The notes beneath the pieces were generated by a model. It ran no database searches and was not told where the DNA came from. It saw only the letters and a list, made by a program, of their open reading frames with translations. This document shows positions 1 through 5,333 of a stretch of DNA of 6,142 nt, in pieces. The position numbers and the translations under genes were made by a program. The first letter of the stretch is position 1. Every line of letters begins with the position of its first letter. The stretch is from assembly GCA_028865845.1 (NCBI GenBank), contig JAGWJK010000293.1:1-6142 (forward strand), read 5' to 3'. The DNA is from Rhizobiaceae bacterium. GTDB lineage: Bacteria; Pseudomonadota; Alphaproteobacteria; Rhizobiales; Rhizobiaceae.

Positions 1-1170
1 CAGCAGGTCGAGCAGCGTCTGTCTGCTTCCGGCACCCTGTCGTCGGCGCAGGAGCGTCGCTACAAGGAGCTGAAGGACGAGCTGGTCAAGTCGGTCAAGT
101 CGCTGTCGCTCAACCAGAACCGCATCGATGCTCTCGTCGAGCAACTATACGACATCAACAAGCGTCTCGTGCAGAACGAAGGCCGCCTGCTGCGTCTCGC
201 CGAATCCTACGGCGTCAAGCGCGACAGCTTCCTGGAACAGTACCAGGGCGCCGAGCTCGATCCGAACTGGATGAAGTCGATCGGCAATCTGGCTGCGCGC
301 GGCTGGAAGGAATTCGCCAAGAGCGAAAACACGACGATCCGCGATATCCGGCAGGAAATTCAGAATCTTGCTACCGAAACCGGTATCTCGATCTCGGAAT
401 TCCGCCGCATCGTGCATATGGTGCAGAAGGGCGAGCGCGAAGCGCGTATCGCCAAGAAGGAAATGGTCGAAGCGAACCTTCGTCTCGTCATTTCCATCGC
501 GAAGAAGTACACGAACCGCGGCCTGCAATTCCTTGATCTTATTCAGGAAGGCAATATCGGCCTGATGAAGGCGGTCGACAAGTTCGAATACCGTCGCGGT
601 TACAAGTTCTCGACCTATGCGACTTGGTGGATCCGGCAGGCGATCACTCGTTCGATCGCCGACCAGGCCCGCACGATCCGTATCCCGGTGCACATGATCG
701 AAACGATCAACAAGATCGTTCGTACCTCGCGCCAGATGCTGCACGAAATCGGCCGCGAACCGACGCCGGAAGAGCTGGCCGAAAAGCTCGCCATGCCACT
801 CGAAAAGGTGCGCAAGGTTCTGAAGATCGCCAAGGAGCCGATTTCGCTCGAAACGCCTGTCGGTGACGAAGAAGATTCGCACCTCGGCGATTTCATCGAG
901 GACAAGAATGCGCTGCTGCCGATCGACGCGGCCATCCAGGCGAACCTGCGCGAGACGACGACACGCGTGCTGGCCTCGCTGACGCCGCGCGAAGAACGCG
1001 TGCTGCGCATGCGCTTCGGCATCGGCATGAACACGGACCACACGCTCGAAGAAGTCGGCCAACAGTTCTCGGTTACCCGCGAACGTATCCGTCAGATCGA
1101 AGCCAAGGCGTTGCGCAAGCTGAAGCATCCGAGCCGCTCCAGGAAGCTGCGCTCGTTCCTCGACAGCTAA
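1..1170 (+). CDS. rpoD: RNA polymerase primary sigma factor RpoD (sigma-70), C-terminal part
   Basis: Housekeeping sigma factor: it binds core RNA polymerase and directs it to -35/-10 promoters of most growth genes. The frame is open from base 1, so the start and roughly the first 300 residues lie upstream (full rhizobial RpoD is about 685 residues); 389 residues and a TAA stop are visible. Counting from the first visible codon, residues 1 to about 145 are the end of the sigma-70 non-conserved region. Region 2 covers about 149-230: [12 protein letters not shown] at 159 binds core, [19 protein letters not shown] from 179 follows, and the [19 protein letters not shown] stretch melts and reads the -10 element. 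Region 3 is about 232-310, including the DFIED acidic finger near 297. Region 4 starts near [14 protein letters not shown] at 327, and the -35-reading helix-turn-helix [19 protein letters not shown] starts at 348. All hallmark segments are intact. A strong terminator follows, so it probably ends its transcription unit. Identification is near certain; only the N-terminus is unseen. Confidence 0.98.
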   Translation, partial: QQVEQRLSASGTLSSAQERRYKELKDELVKSVKSLSLNQNRIDALVEQLYDINKRLVQNEGRLLRLAESYGVKRDSFLEQYQGAELDPNWMKSIGNLAARGWKEFAKSENTTIRDIRQEIQNLATETGISISEFRRIVHMVQKGEREARIAKKEMVEANLRLVISIAKKYTNRGLQFLDLIQEGNIGLMKAVDKFEYRRGYKFSTYATWWIRQAITRSIADQARTIRIPVHMIETINKIVRTSRQMLHEIGREPTPEELAEKLAMPLEKVRKVLKIAKEPISLETPVGDEEDSHLGDFIEDKNALLPIDAAIQANLRETTTRVLASLTPREERVLRMRFGIGMNTDHTLEEVGQQFSVTRERIRQIEAKALRKLKHPSRSRKLRSFLDS

Positions 1171-1194
1171 GCGGCTCTTGCCCGTCATGAGATC

Positions 1195-1231
1195 AAACCC
1201 GGCTTACGAAGGTGAGCCGGGTTTTTGTTTT
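1195..1231 (+). terminator. Intrinsic (rho-independent) terminator of rpoD
   Basis: A 12-bp stem with one G-U pair (AAACCCGGCTTA at 1195-1206 against TGAGCCGGGTTT at 1213-1224) closes a 6-base loop (CGAAGG) and runs into a T-rich tail, TTTTTGTTTT, at 1222-1231. It lies 24 bases after the rpoD stop. Stem strength, short loop and T tract make this a textbook terminator on the + strand. Confidence 0.92.
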
Positions 1232-1465
1232 GAAAGAATTGGCTTATACCGCCTTGGGATCACGCAGGTGTGTTTTCCGGGCATTGCGGAGCGATTGGCG
1301 GCCTGACAATCTGCGTTTTTGCGATTGCCTCTTTCGGGCCGCATTGTTGCACACCATATGGCGTTGGTCGGCATTGGCCGATCTGTCTTGTTCGGTAAGG
1401 TTTTGATGAGATTGACCCCTGTTTCTCCATCGGGCGTTTTTGTTCGGCGCTGCGTTCGCTGACCG
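1232..1465. other. Intergenic gap between rpoD terminator and the DUF930 gene; no gene seen
   Basis: No reading frame here has a convincing start, ribosome binding site or protein-like composition. A small hairpin (GGTCGGC at 1366-1372 with GCCGATC at 1377-1383, loop ATTG, one G-U pair) has no T tract, so it is not a terminator. TTGACC at 1412-1417 could be a -35 element for the downstream gene, but no good -10 box lies 16-18 bases after it, so no promoter is called. The downstream gene must have a promoter in this gap if the rpoD terminator is efficient. Confidence 0.5.
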
Positions 1466-3226
1466 ATGGAACGCGTCGCCGCAAAACCTTACGAGGACAA
1501 GAAGGATCGATTGGGAGTGTTCCTGTCGATCCTGCTTCACCTCTGTTTCGTTGCTGCCTTTCTGCTGCTGCCGTTGCAGATGCCGCCACCGCCGCCGCCC
1601 GAGGACAGCGTCAATGTCGAGCTTGTTCCCCAAAAGCAGGATCAGCCCAGCGGTCAGCCGAACGTAGCGGCAAAATCGGGTGAGCAGCCGCAGGGCGTTC
1701 CCACTCCGACACCGCGGCCGGAAGACAAGCAACAAGAGACGGCGTCCAACGACCAGAAGGGCTCAAGCGAGCAACCGCCACCGGATAACAAGGCCGACAA
1801 GCAGCCTGACGCTAAGTCGCAACCGGATAACGCCAAGCAGCCCACCGACAATAGCGACGCGAACGCGCGAGACGCCAAGACTCCGGACACCCAAACCGCC
1901 GACACCAAGACGCCGGACACAAAGGTCGCCGACGCCGCCAAAACCGATCAGCCACAGCCGGATGCCGACAAACCGGCTGACAAGCAGCCAGACCAGCAGA
2001 GCGCACAGCAGGGCGATCAACCGGATTCGCAGGCGCAGGTGAGCAAGGATGCTCCGCAGACTCCGCCGGACACGCCTGACGATCAGAAGCAGGCTGACGC
2101 CGCGCAAATGCCTACGGAGATGCCTCCTCCCGATATCCAGGCAGATCAGCAGAGCACCGAGCCGCCGACGAAGGATGCTGATCAATCGCAGCAGCAGATG
2201 ACTGCGGATCAAGCAACAGCGGACACGGCGGCAGATCAGGCCGATGCGGGGCAGCCGGCAACTGCAGCCGATCAGCAGTCGGCTGCCGCACAGGCCGACG
2301 CCGCGATCAAAGCGGATCAGGCCGATACCGCGCAGACGGAGACGACGCCGGATTCCAGCGATCCAGCCTCGGTGCAGAAACCGCAGGAACTTGCGACGGA
2401 TCAGCCGTCCGATACGCAAGTTGCCCAGCCGGATACGCCGACCCCGGATCAGACGGGAACGCAGACGGAAGACAAGGCTGCCGCTGCGCAAACTCCTGAG
2501 ACGGATCAGGCGAGCGCGACCCCGTCGTCTGCTGATCCCGATCCGCAGCAACAGCAATTGCCGGCCGACGCCAAGACAGACCAGCAGATCGATGTACCCG
2601 CGATCGGCGGCTCGCAGGCGCAACAGCAGGCGTCAGCGGATCCAAAAACTTCGGACAGCAATAGCGACCAAACCAACGGAACGTCGTTCGTTGCCGAGCC
2701 GACGCCTCGCCCGCAACAGTCGACGCCCGCGCAGTCCAGCTCTGTCGATCAGGCCCAATTCTCCGGTGCGGCGGCGGCGCAGCAATCGGCTAGCAATGAC
2801 AGCCAACAGGCGTCGCAGCCGTCCAAGGACGACAAAACCGGCATGCCGAAGGGGAAGGTCGTACAGGCGAAGAAGCTCTATTCAGGGGGCGAGATGACGC
2901 GGATGCCGAAGAGTGATTACGAGGAGTGGAAGAAGTGGCCGCGGCGCAGGCGTGTGGCCTATCTCTGCAATTCCGAGGAGCAATTGCAGTATAAATACGA
3001 TCTGCGCGCAGTCGGTTACGTCAATTCAGCAATATCGCAGGCGATGGTATCGGACACGAGCCTCTTTGGCGACGGTGTTGCGGTTCAGACCCCGAAGGGC
3101 TGGCAGCGCGTCGAATTCAAATGCCAGGTCGATGACGACGCCATGAAGGTGGTTGCCTTTTCCTATGCCGTGAAAGGGCGGCTATCGGCAGATCAAGTTG
3201 GGAAATTCGGTTTTTCGGAGAACTGA
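1466..3226 (+). CDS. TonB-like membrane-anchored protein with long disordered linker and C-terminal DUF930 domain
   Basis: 586 residues in three parts. Residues 1-15 are short, charged and cytoplasmic; residues 16-37 form one membrane helix containing SILLHLCFVAAFLLL. S21 and H25 form the Ser-x3-His pair typical of TonB/TolA anchors, and a Pro run (40-45) plus SVNVELVP (48-55) resembles the segment after the TonB helix. Residues about 56-463 are low-complexity, rich in Q, D, P, A, T and S, and should be disordered in the periplasm. There is no F, W or Y between F32 and F408. Residues about 464-586 form a folded, aromatic-containing domain matching the DUF930 pattern (RRVAYLCNSEEQ, WQRVEFKCQVDDDAMKVVAF, AVKGRL). 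C501 and C553 could form a periplasmic disulfide. The TonB C-terminal domain with its YP motif is absent. The start is fixed by an in-frame TGA at 1460-1462; no clear Shine-Dalgarno is seen. Existence and DUF930 call are strong. Function is unknown; a role as energy transducer or envelope tether is inference. No exbB, exbD or tolQ homologue is in view. Confidence 0.88.
   Translation: MERVAAKPYEDKKDRLGVFLSILLHLCFVAAFLLLPLQMPPPPPPEDSVNVELVPQKQDQPSGQPNVAAKSGEQPQGVPTPTPRPEDKQQETASNDQKGSSEQPPPDNKADKQPDAKSQPDNAKQPTDNSDANARDAKTPDTQTADTKTPDTKVADAAKTDQPQPDADKPADKQPDQQSAQQGDQPDSQAQVSKDAPQTPPDTPDDQKQADAAQMPTEMPPPDIQADQQSTEPPTKDADQSQQQMTADQATADTAADQADAGQPATAADQQSAAAQADAAIKADQADTAQTETTPDSSDPASVQKPQELATDQPSDTQVAQPDTPTPDQTGTQTEDKAAAAQTPETDQASATPSSADPDPQQQQLPADAKTDQQIDVPAIGGSQAQQQASADPKTSDSNSDQTNGTSFVAEPTPRPQQSTPAQSSSVDQAQFSGAAAAQQSASNDSQQASQPSKDDKTGMPKGKVVQAKKLYSGGEMTRMPKSDYEEWKKWPRRRRVAYLCNSEEQLQYKYDLRAVGYVNSAISQAMVSDTSLFGDGVAVQTPKGWQRVEFKCQVDDDAMKVVAFSYAVKGRLSADQVGKFGFSEN
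1640..2752 (+). repeat. Degenerate coding repeat: in-frame GATCAG (Asp-Gln) hexamers in the linker of the DUF930 gene
   Basis: GATCAG occurs 11 times, at 1640, 1946, 2081, 2144, 2234, 2270, 2315, 2399, 2447, 2504 and 2747, every time in the same codon phase and encoding Asp-Gln. The flanks are variations of A/T-x-DQ-x-A and T-P-D-T-x-T. Repeats are imperfect and unevenly spaced (36 to 306 bases), so this is a compositionally biased linker that probably grew by slippage and duplication, not a clean tandem array. Such sequence is prone to length change between strains. Confidence 0.7.
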
Positions 3227-3359
3227 ATTGATGGACAACACCCGCCTCATCATGCTGAAATAATAGTTTATACCACACCCTTATCGAAATTCGGCCCATT
3301 TTGTCCTACAATTGGGAACGGCTCCCTGATTCATCCTCCCTCCCGCCGTTGCCTCGTTC

Positions 3360-4337
3360 ATGACCTCGATCACAGCAGATTCAAACTCTATGACAGCCGC
3401 TCAATCCTCGCTTCGCGGTGTTCTTCTGGCATTCGCGTCCTATGCCGTCTTTGCGTTCAGCGATGCTTCGGTGAAGCTATTGCACGGCGCTTTGCCGTCT
3501 TATGAGGTGGCGTTCATCGGCGCGGTTCTCGGTTGCTCGGCCGTACCTTTCCTGAGGACGCGCGGCGATAGCTGGCTGGATATCGTCAGAACGACCAATC
3601 GGCCGCTATGGTTGCTGCGGTTTGCATGCGGCGCCATCAGCGCCATCTGCTCGATCGTCGCCTTCACCAAGCTGCCGATGGCGGAAGCCTTCGCACTGCT
3701 GTTCTTGCTGCCGTCTTTCGTGACGATTCTTTCCGTGATCTTCCTCAAGGAAGATATTCGCTGGCAGCGTTGGACCGCGGTCGTTCTCGGCTTTGTCGGT
3801 GTGCTCATCGTCTTGCGCCCGGGCTTCAGGGAGCTTTCGATCGGTCATTTCTGTGCGGCGGTTGGCGGGTTGAGTGGTGCCGTCTCGATCGTCATCTATC
3901 GCGCTATCGGTCCGAACGAGAAGCGCATCTCGCTTTATGGCGCGGCGCTGTTCGGCACCCTGATCGTGAGCGGCTTGCTGATGCTGCCCGAGATGACGTG
4001 GCCGACGGGATTGCAATGGACGTTTCTGGCAAGCTACGGACTTCTCGGCACGCTCGGCACCGTGCTCCTGATGACGGCTGCTCATTTCGCCCCCGCCAAT
4101 CTCGTTGCACCGCCGCAATACAGCCAGATGATCTGGGCGATCGGTTTCGGCTATCTGCTGTTCAACGACAGCATCGACGTGCCGATGGCGGTCGGCATCG
4201 TCCTCATCATCATTTCCGGCATGCTGACGCTTGCCCGCGAGCGCAAGCGCGGCACGCCGTTGCCGACCACGGTCGTCGCGGCGAATAGCCAGGCGGCGCT
4301 GGCGACGGCGCCGGATGCCGAAGAAACGGTCGAGTAG
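3360..4337 (+). CDS. DMT-superfamily permease with two EamA domains
   Basis: Inner-membrane transporter of the drug/metabolite transporter superfamily; substrate cannot be told from sequence. Length (325 residues) and ten hydrophobic segments fit the family: roughly 20-41, 47-64, 84-103, 108-129, 137-152, 161-180, 191-210, 220-240, 250-268 and 272-292, making two EamA repeats of five helices. Family-typical stretches are FSDASVKLL (33-41), AFTKLPMAEAFALLFLLPSF (101-120), the segment FLKEDIRWQRWTAVVLGFVG (128-147) and APPQYSQMIWAIGFGYLLFN (250-269), the counterpart of the helix-4 region in the second repeat. A polar, Ala-rich cytoplasmic tail follows residue 293. The start at 3360 is the earliest possible, since TGA at 3327-3329 is in frame; ATG at 3390 (residue 11) is an alternative because neither start has a Shine-Dalgarno. 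The gene stands 133 bases after the DUF930 gene with no clear terminator between, so read-through is possible. Family call is firm. Confidence 0.93.
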   Translation: MTSITADSNSMTAAQSSLRGVLLAFASYAVFAFSDASVKLLHGALPSYEVAFIGAVLGCSAVPFLRTRGDSWLDIVRTTNRPLWLLRFACGAISAICSIVAFTKLPMAEAFALLFLLPSFVTILSVIFLKEDIRWQRWTAVVLGFVGVLIVLRPGFRELSIGHFCAAVGGLSGAVSIVIYRAIGPNEKRISLYGAALFGTLIVSGLLMLPEMTWPTGLQWTFLASYGLLGTLGTVLLMTAAHFAPANLVAPPQYSQMIWAIGFGYLLFNDSIDVPMAVGIVLIIISGMLTLARERKRGTPLPTTVVAANSQAALATAPDAEETVE

Positions 4338-4386
4338 GCCGATTTCCCGCCCGATGCCATTACCCGAATGGGCGCGCACGGGCTAA

Positions 4387-4415
4387 TTGCGTCGCATGGG
4401 TGACAGGCCTATAAT
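4387..4415 (+). promoter_or_regulatory. Probable sigma-70 promoter for the GYD-domain gene
   Basis: TTGCGT at 4387-4392 is followed by an exact 17-base spacer and a perfect TATAAT at 4410-4415. Transcription would start near 4421-4423, giving a leader of about 165 nt before the ATG at 4588. The -35 matches the TTGACA consensus only in its first three bases, but the -10 and spacing are ideal and perfect TATAAT is rare in GC-rich DNA. It is the best promoter candidate in the window. Promoter activity is inferred from motif only. Confidence 0.6.
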
Positions 4416-4481
4416 TTCCCGTGGGACGACTGAGGTCGCCCGGCGACATCTGGAACAATAGGACGGCGATATCGCATGACG

Positions 4482-4505
4482 CTGGAAGCCTTGGGCGGTT
4501 TCCAG
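4482..4505 (+). other. Hairpin in the leader of the GYD-domain gene
   Basis: CTGGAAGCC (4482-4490) pairs with GGTTTCCAG (4497-4505) over 9 bp with one G-U pair, closing the loop TTGGGC. It sits about 60 nt into the predicted transcript and about 82 nt before the start codon. No T tract follows, so it is not a terminator. It could be a regulatory or stability structure, or chance. Confidence 0.35.
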
Positions 4506-4571
4506 AAGGGTTTGTGCGTCAATCCAAACTGTCACCGCATGCACGGCGTTTCTTGAGAAGCCTGCTGCGCG

Positions 4572-4580
4572 GGGAGGGAG
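4572..4580 (+). promoter_or_regulatory. Strong Shine-Dalgarno of the GYD-domain gene
   Basis: GGGAGGGAG ends 7 bases before the ATG at 4588. It is the strongest ribosome binding site in the window and settles that start codon. Confidence 0.85.
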
Positions 4581-4587
4581 ATTCGCG

Positions 4588-4881
4588 ATGGCAACCTATA
4601 TCGTTTTGATGAATTGGACTGATCAGGGCATCCGCAATGTCAAGGACTCGCCCAAGCGTCTGGACGCGGCGAGGAAGGCGCTGGGAGATATGGGCGGTTC
4701 GTTCAAGCAGTTTTTTCTGACGATGGGCGAATACGACATGGTGGCAATCTGCGAGGCGCCCGATGACACGGTGCTTGCGCGCTTCACATTGACACTCGCA
4801 ATGGGCGGCAGCGTTCGGACCCGCACATTGAAGGCCTTCTCCGAGGTCGGCTATCGCGAAATCATCGCCGGCATCGCCTGA
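4588..4881 (+). CDS. GYD-domain protein
   Basis: 97-residue soluble cytoplasmic protein of the GYD family, a ferredoxin-like alpha/beta fold expected to form a dimeric alpha-beta barrel; biochemical function is unknown. The whole length is the domain: YIVLMNWTDQGIRNVKDSPK (4-23) is the typical first strand and turn, RLDAARKALGDMGGSFKQFF (24-43) the first helix, and MGEYDMVAICEAPDD (46-60) carries the name-giving motif as G-E-Y-D (residues 47-50). The end, SVRTRTLKAFSEVGYREII (75-93), also matches the family pattern as I know it. Length is normal for the family. Start is fixed by the strong Shine-Dalgarno. It appears to be transcribed alone from the promoter at 4387-4415 with a long leader; the next gene is 452 bases away. 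Confidence 0.93.
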   Translation: MATYIVLMNWTDQGIRNVKDSPKRLDAARKALGDMGGSFKQFFLTMGEYDMVAICEAPDDTVLARFTLTLAMGGSVRTRTLKAFSEVGYREIIAGIA

Positions 4882-5076
4882 CGGGACGTCAGAGGGTCAA
4901 GACGGTACATCCTGCCACCTCAGCCTTGTTTCCCGATGCCACACGAACCTGGCGTCGCATAGCGCTACAATGTGGGTTGCGATCGGTTTGCCGCCCATTG
5001 GTAAGCGGGAGTAAGCGAAGGAAAGGTCAAGTTGTATCGCGGCGAATTTCACCGACGCCTCTTGTGAGAACGAATG

Positions 5077-5195
5077 TTTGCCGAAGTTCAAACCCTGGAA
5101 CAATTTCCAAACGTTGTTTTCATTAAATATTTTTGAATGCTAAAATTGTATATACGGCAAACAATTATCGGCAAAGGCATCCCGTTTTTTGCCGA
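5077..5195. repeat. Four copies of the 7-mer TTTGCCG/CGGCAAA
   Basis: TTTGCCG lies at 5077-5083 and 5188-5194, and its complement CGGCAAA at 5155-5161 and 5169-5175. The last two copies make an 8-bp perfect inverted repeat, TCGGCAAA (5168-5175) and TTTGCCGA (5188-5195), around a 12-base loop. The two CGGCAAA copies are spaced 14 bases start to start. They flank the AT-rich patch, a layout that would fit operator half-sites, but no regulator is identified. Confidence 0.45.
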
Positions 5196-5318
5196 ATCGC
5201 ATTCGAGGTCGAGACAGCGGGAAAATCCACCCTGCGTTTGACGCGTCCCTGCCATGCCATCTCGCGGGGTTGACGCGCGGCTCGTTTCGGCGAACGTGAC
5301 GCCACCTATTTGGTGAGT

Positions 5319-5324
5319 GGAGGG
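5319..5324 (+). promoter_or_regulatory. Shine-Dalgarno of the PanE-family gene
   Basis: GGAGGG ends 9 bases before the ATG at 5334. It supports that ATG, which also places the Rossmann glycine motif at its usual place right at the N-terminus. Confidence 0.8.
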
Positions 5325-5333
5325 AATTTCAGC

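Larger units (their letters stand above)
4882..5333. other. 452-base intergenic region without a supported gene; AT-rich regulatory-looking core
   Basis: No + strand frame here looks coding. A 68-codon minus-strand frame (4897-5103) is open but starts at TTG with only a weak GGA close before it, so it is not called. The first part has normal GC content. From about 5104 to 5170 the sequence is strikingly AT-rich (CATTAAATATTTTTGAATGC, then TAAAATTGTATATA), unlike its surroundings, and is bracketed by TTTGCCG/CGGCAAA repeats. Nearer the downstream gene, TTGACGCG occurs at 5238-5245 and 5270-5277. Several boxes resemble -10 elements (TAAAAT at 5141, TATATA at 5149), but none has a -35 at proper spacing, so no promoter is assigned. 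The region probably contains the control region of the PanE-family gene. Confidence 0.5.

Noticed and set aside
145..1188. Long minus-strand open frame opposite rpoD
   Set aside because: It is the shadow of a highly conserved sigma factor in GC-rich DNA; its product is Arg/Asp/Leu-rich with no recognisable family.
1244..1735. Minus-strand frame across the gap before the DUF930 gene
   Set aside because: Overlaps the conserved TonB-like N-terminus, has low-quality composition, and no ribosome binding site was seen.
1763..2623. 286-codon minus-strand frame opposite the DUF930 gene linker
   Set aside because: Its Arg/Leu-rich repetitive product is what the complement of the Asp-Gln-Pro repeat gives; no start signal and no family match.
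3231..3263. Ten-codon frame (MDNTRLIMLK) starting 4 bases after the DUF930 stop
   Set aside because: Too short to support, no Shine-Dalgarno, and such frames are expected by chance.
3606..4379. 257-codon minus-strand frame opposite the EamA gene
   Set aside because: Arg/Asp/His-rich product with no domain, lying over a clear ten-helix permease.
4349..4383. GCCCG/CGGGC and CCATT/AATGG pairings after the EamA stop as a terminator
   Set aside because: Stems are only 5 bp with a mismatch and large spacing, and no T tract follows.
4878..4892. CTGAC/GTCAG hairpin at the GYD stop as a terminator
   Set aside because: Only 5 bp, overlaps the stop codon and has no T tract.
4966..4971. TACAAT as a -10 box
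   Set aside because: No acceptable -35 at 16-18 bases upstream and no gene suitably placed downstream.
5168..5195. Inverted repeat TCGGCAAA/TTTGCCGA as an intrinsic terminator
   Set aside because: The T run lies in the loop and the right arm of the stem, not after it, and the nearest + strand gene ends nearly 290 bases earlier.
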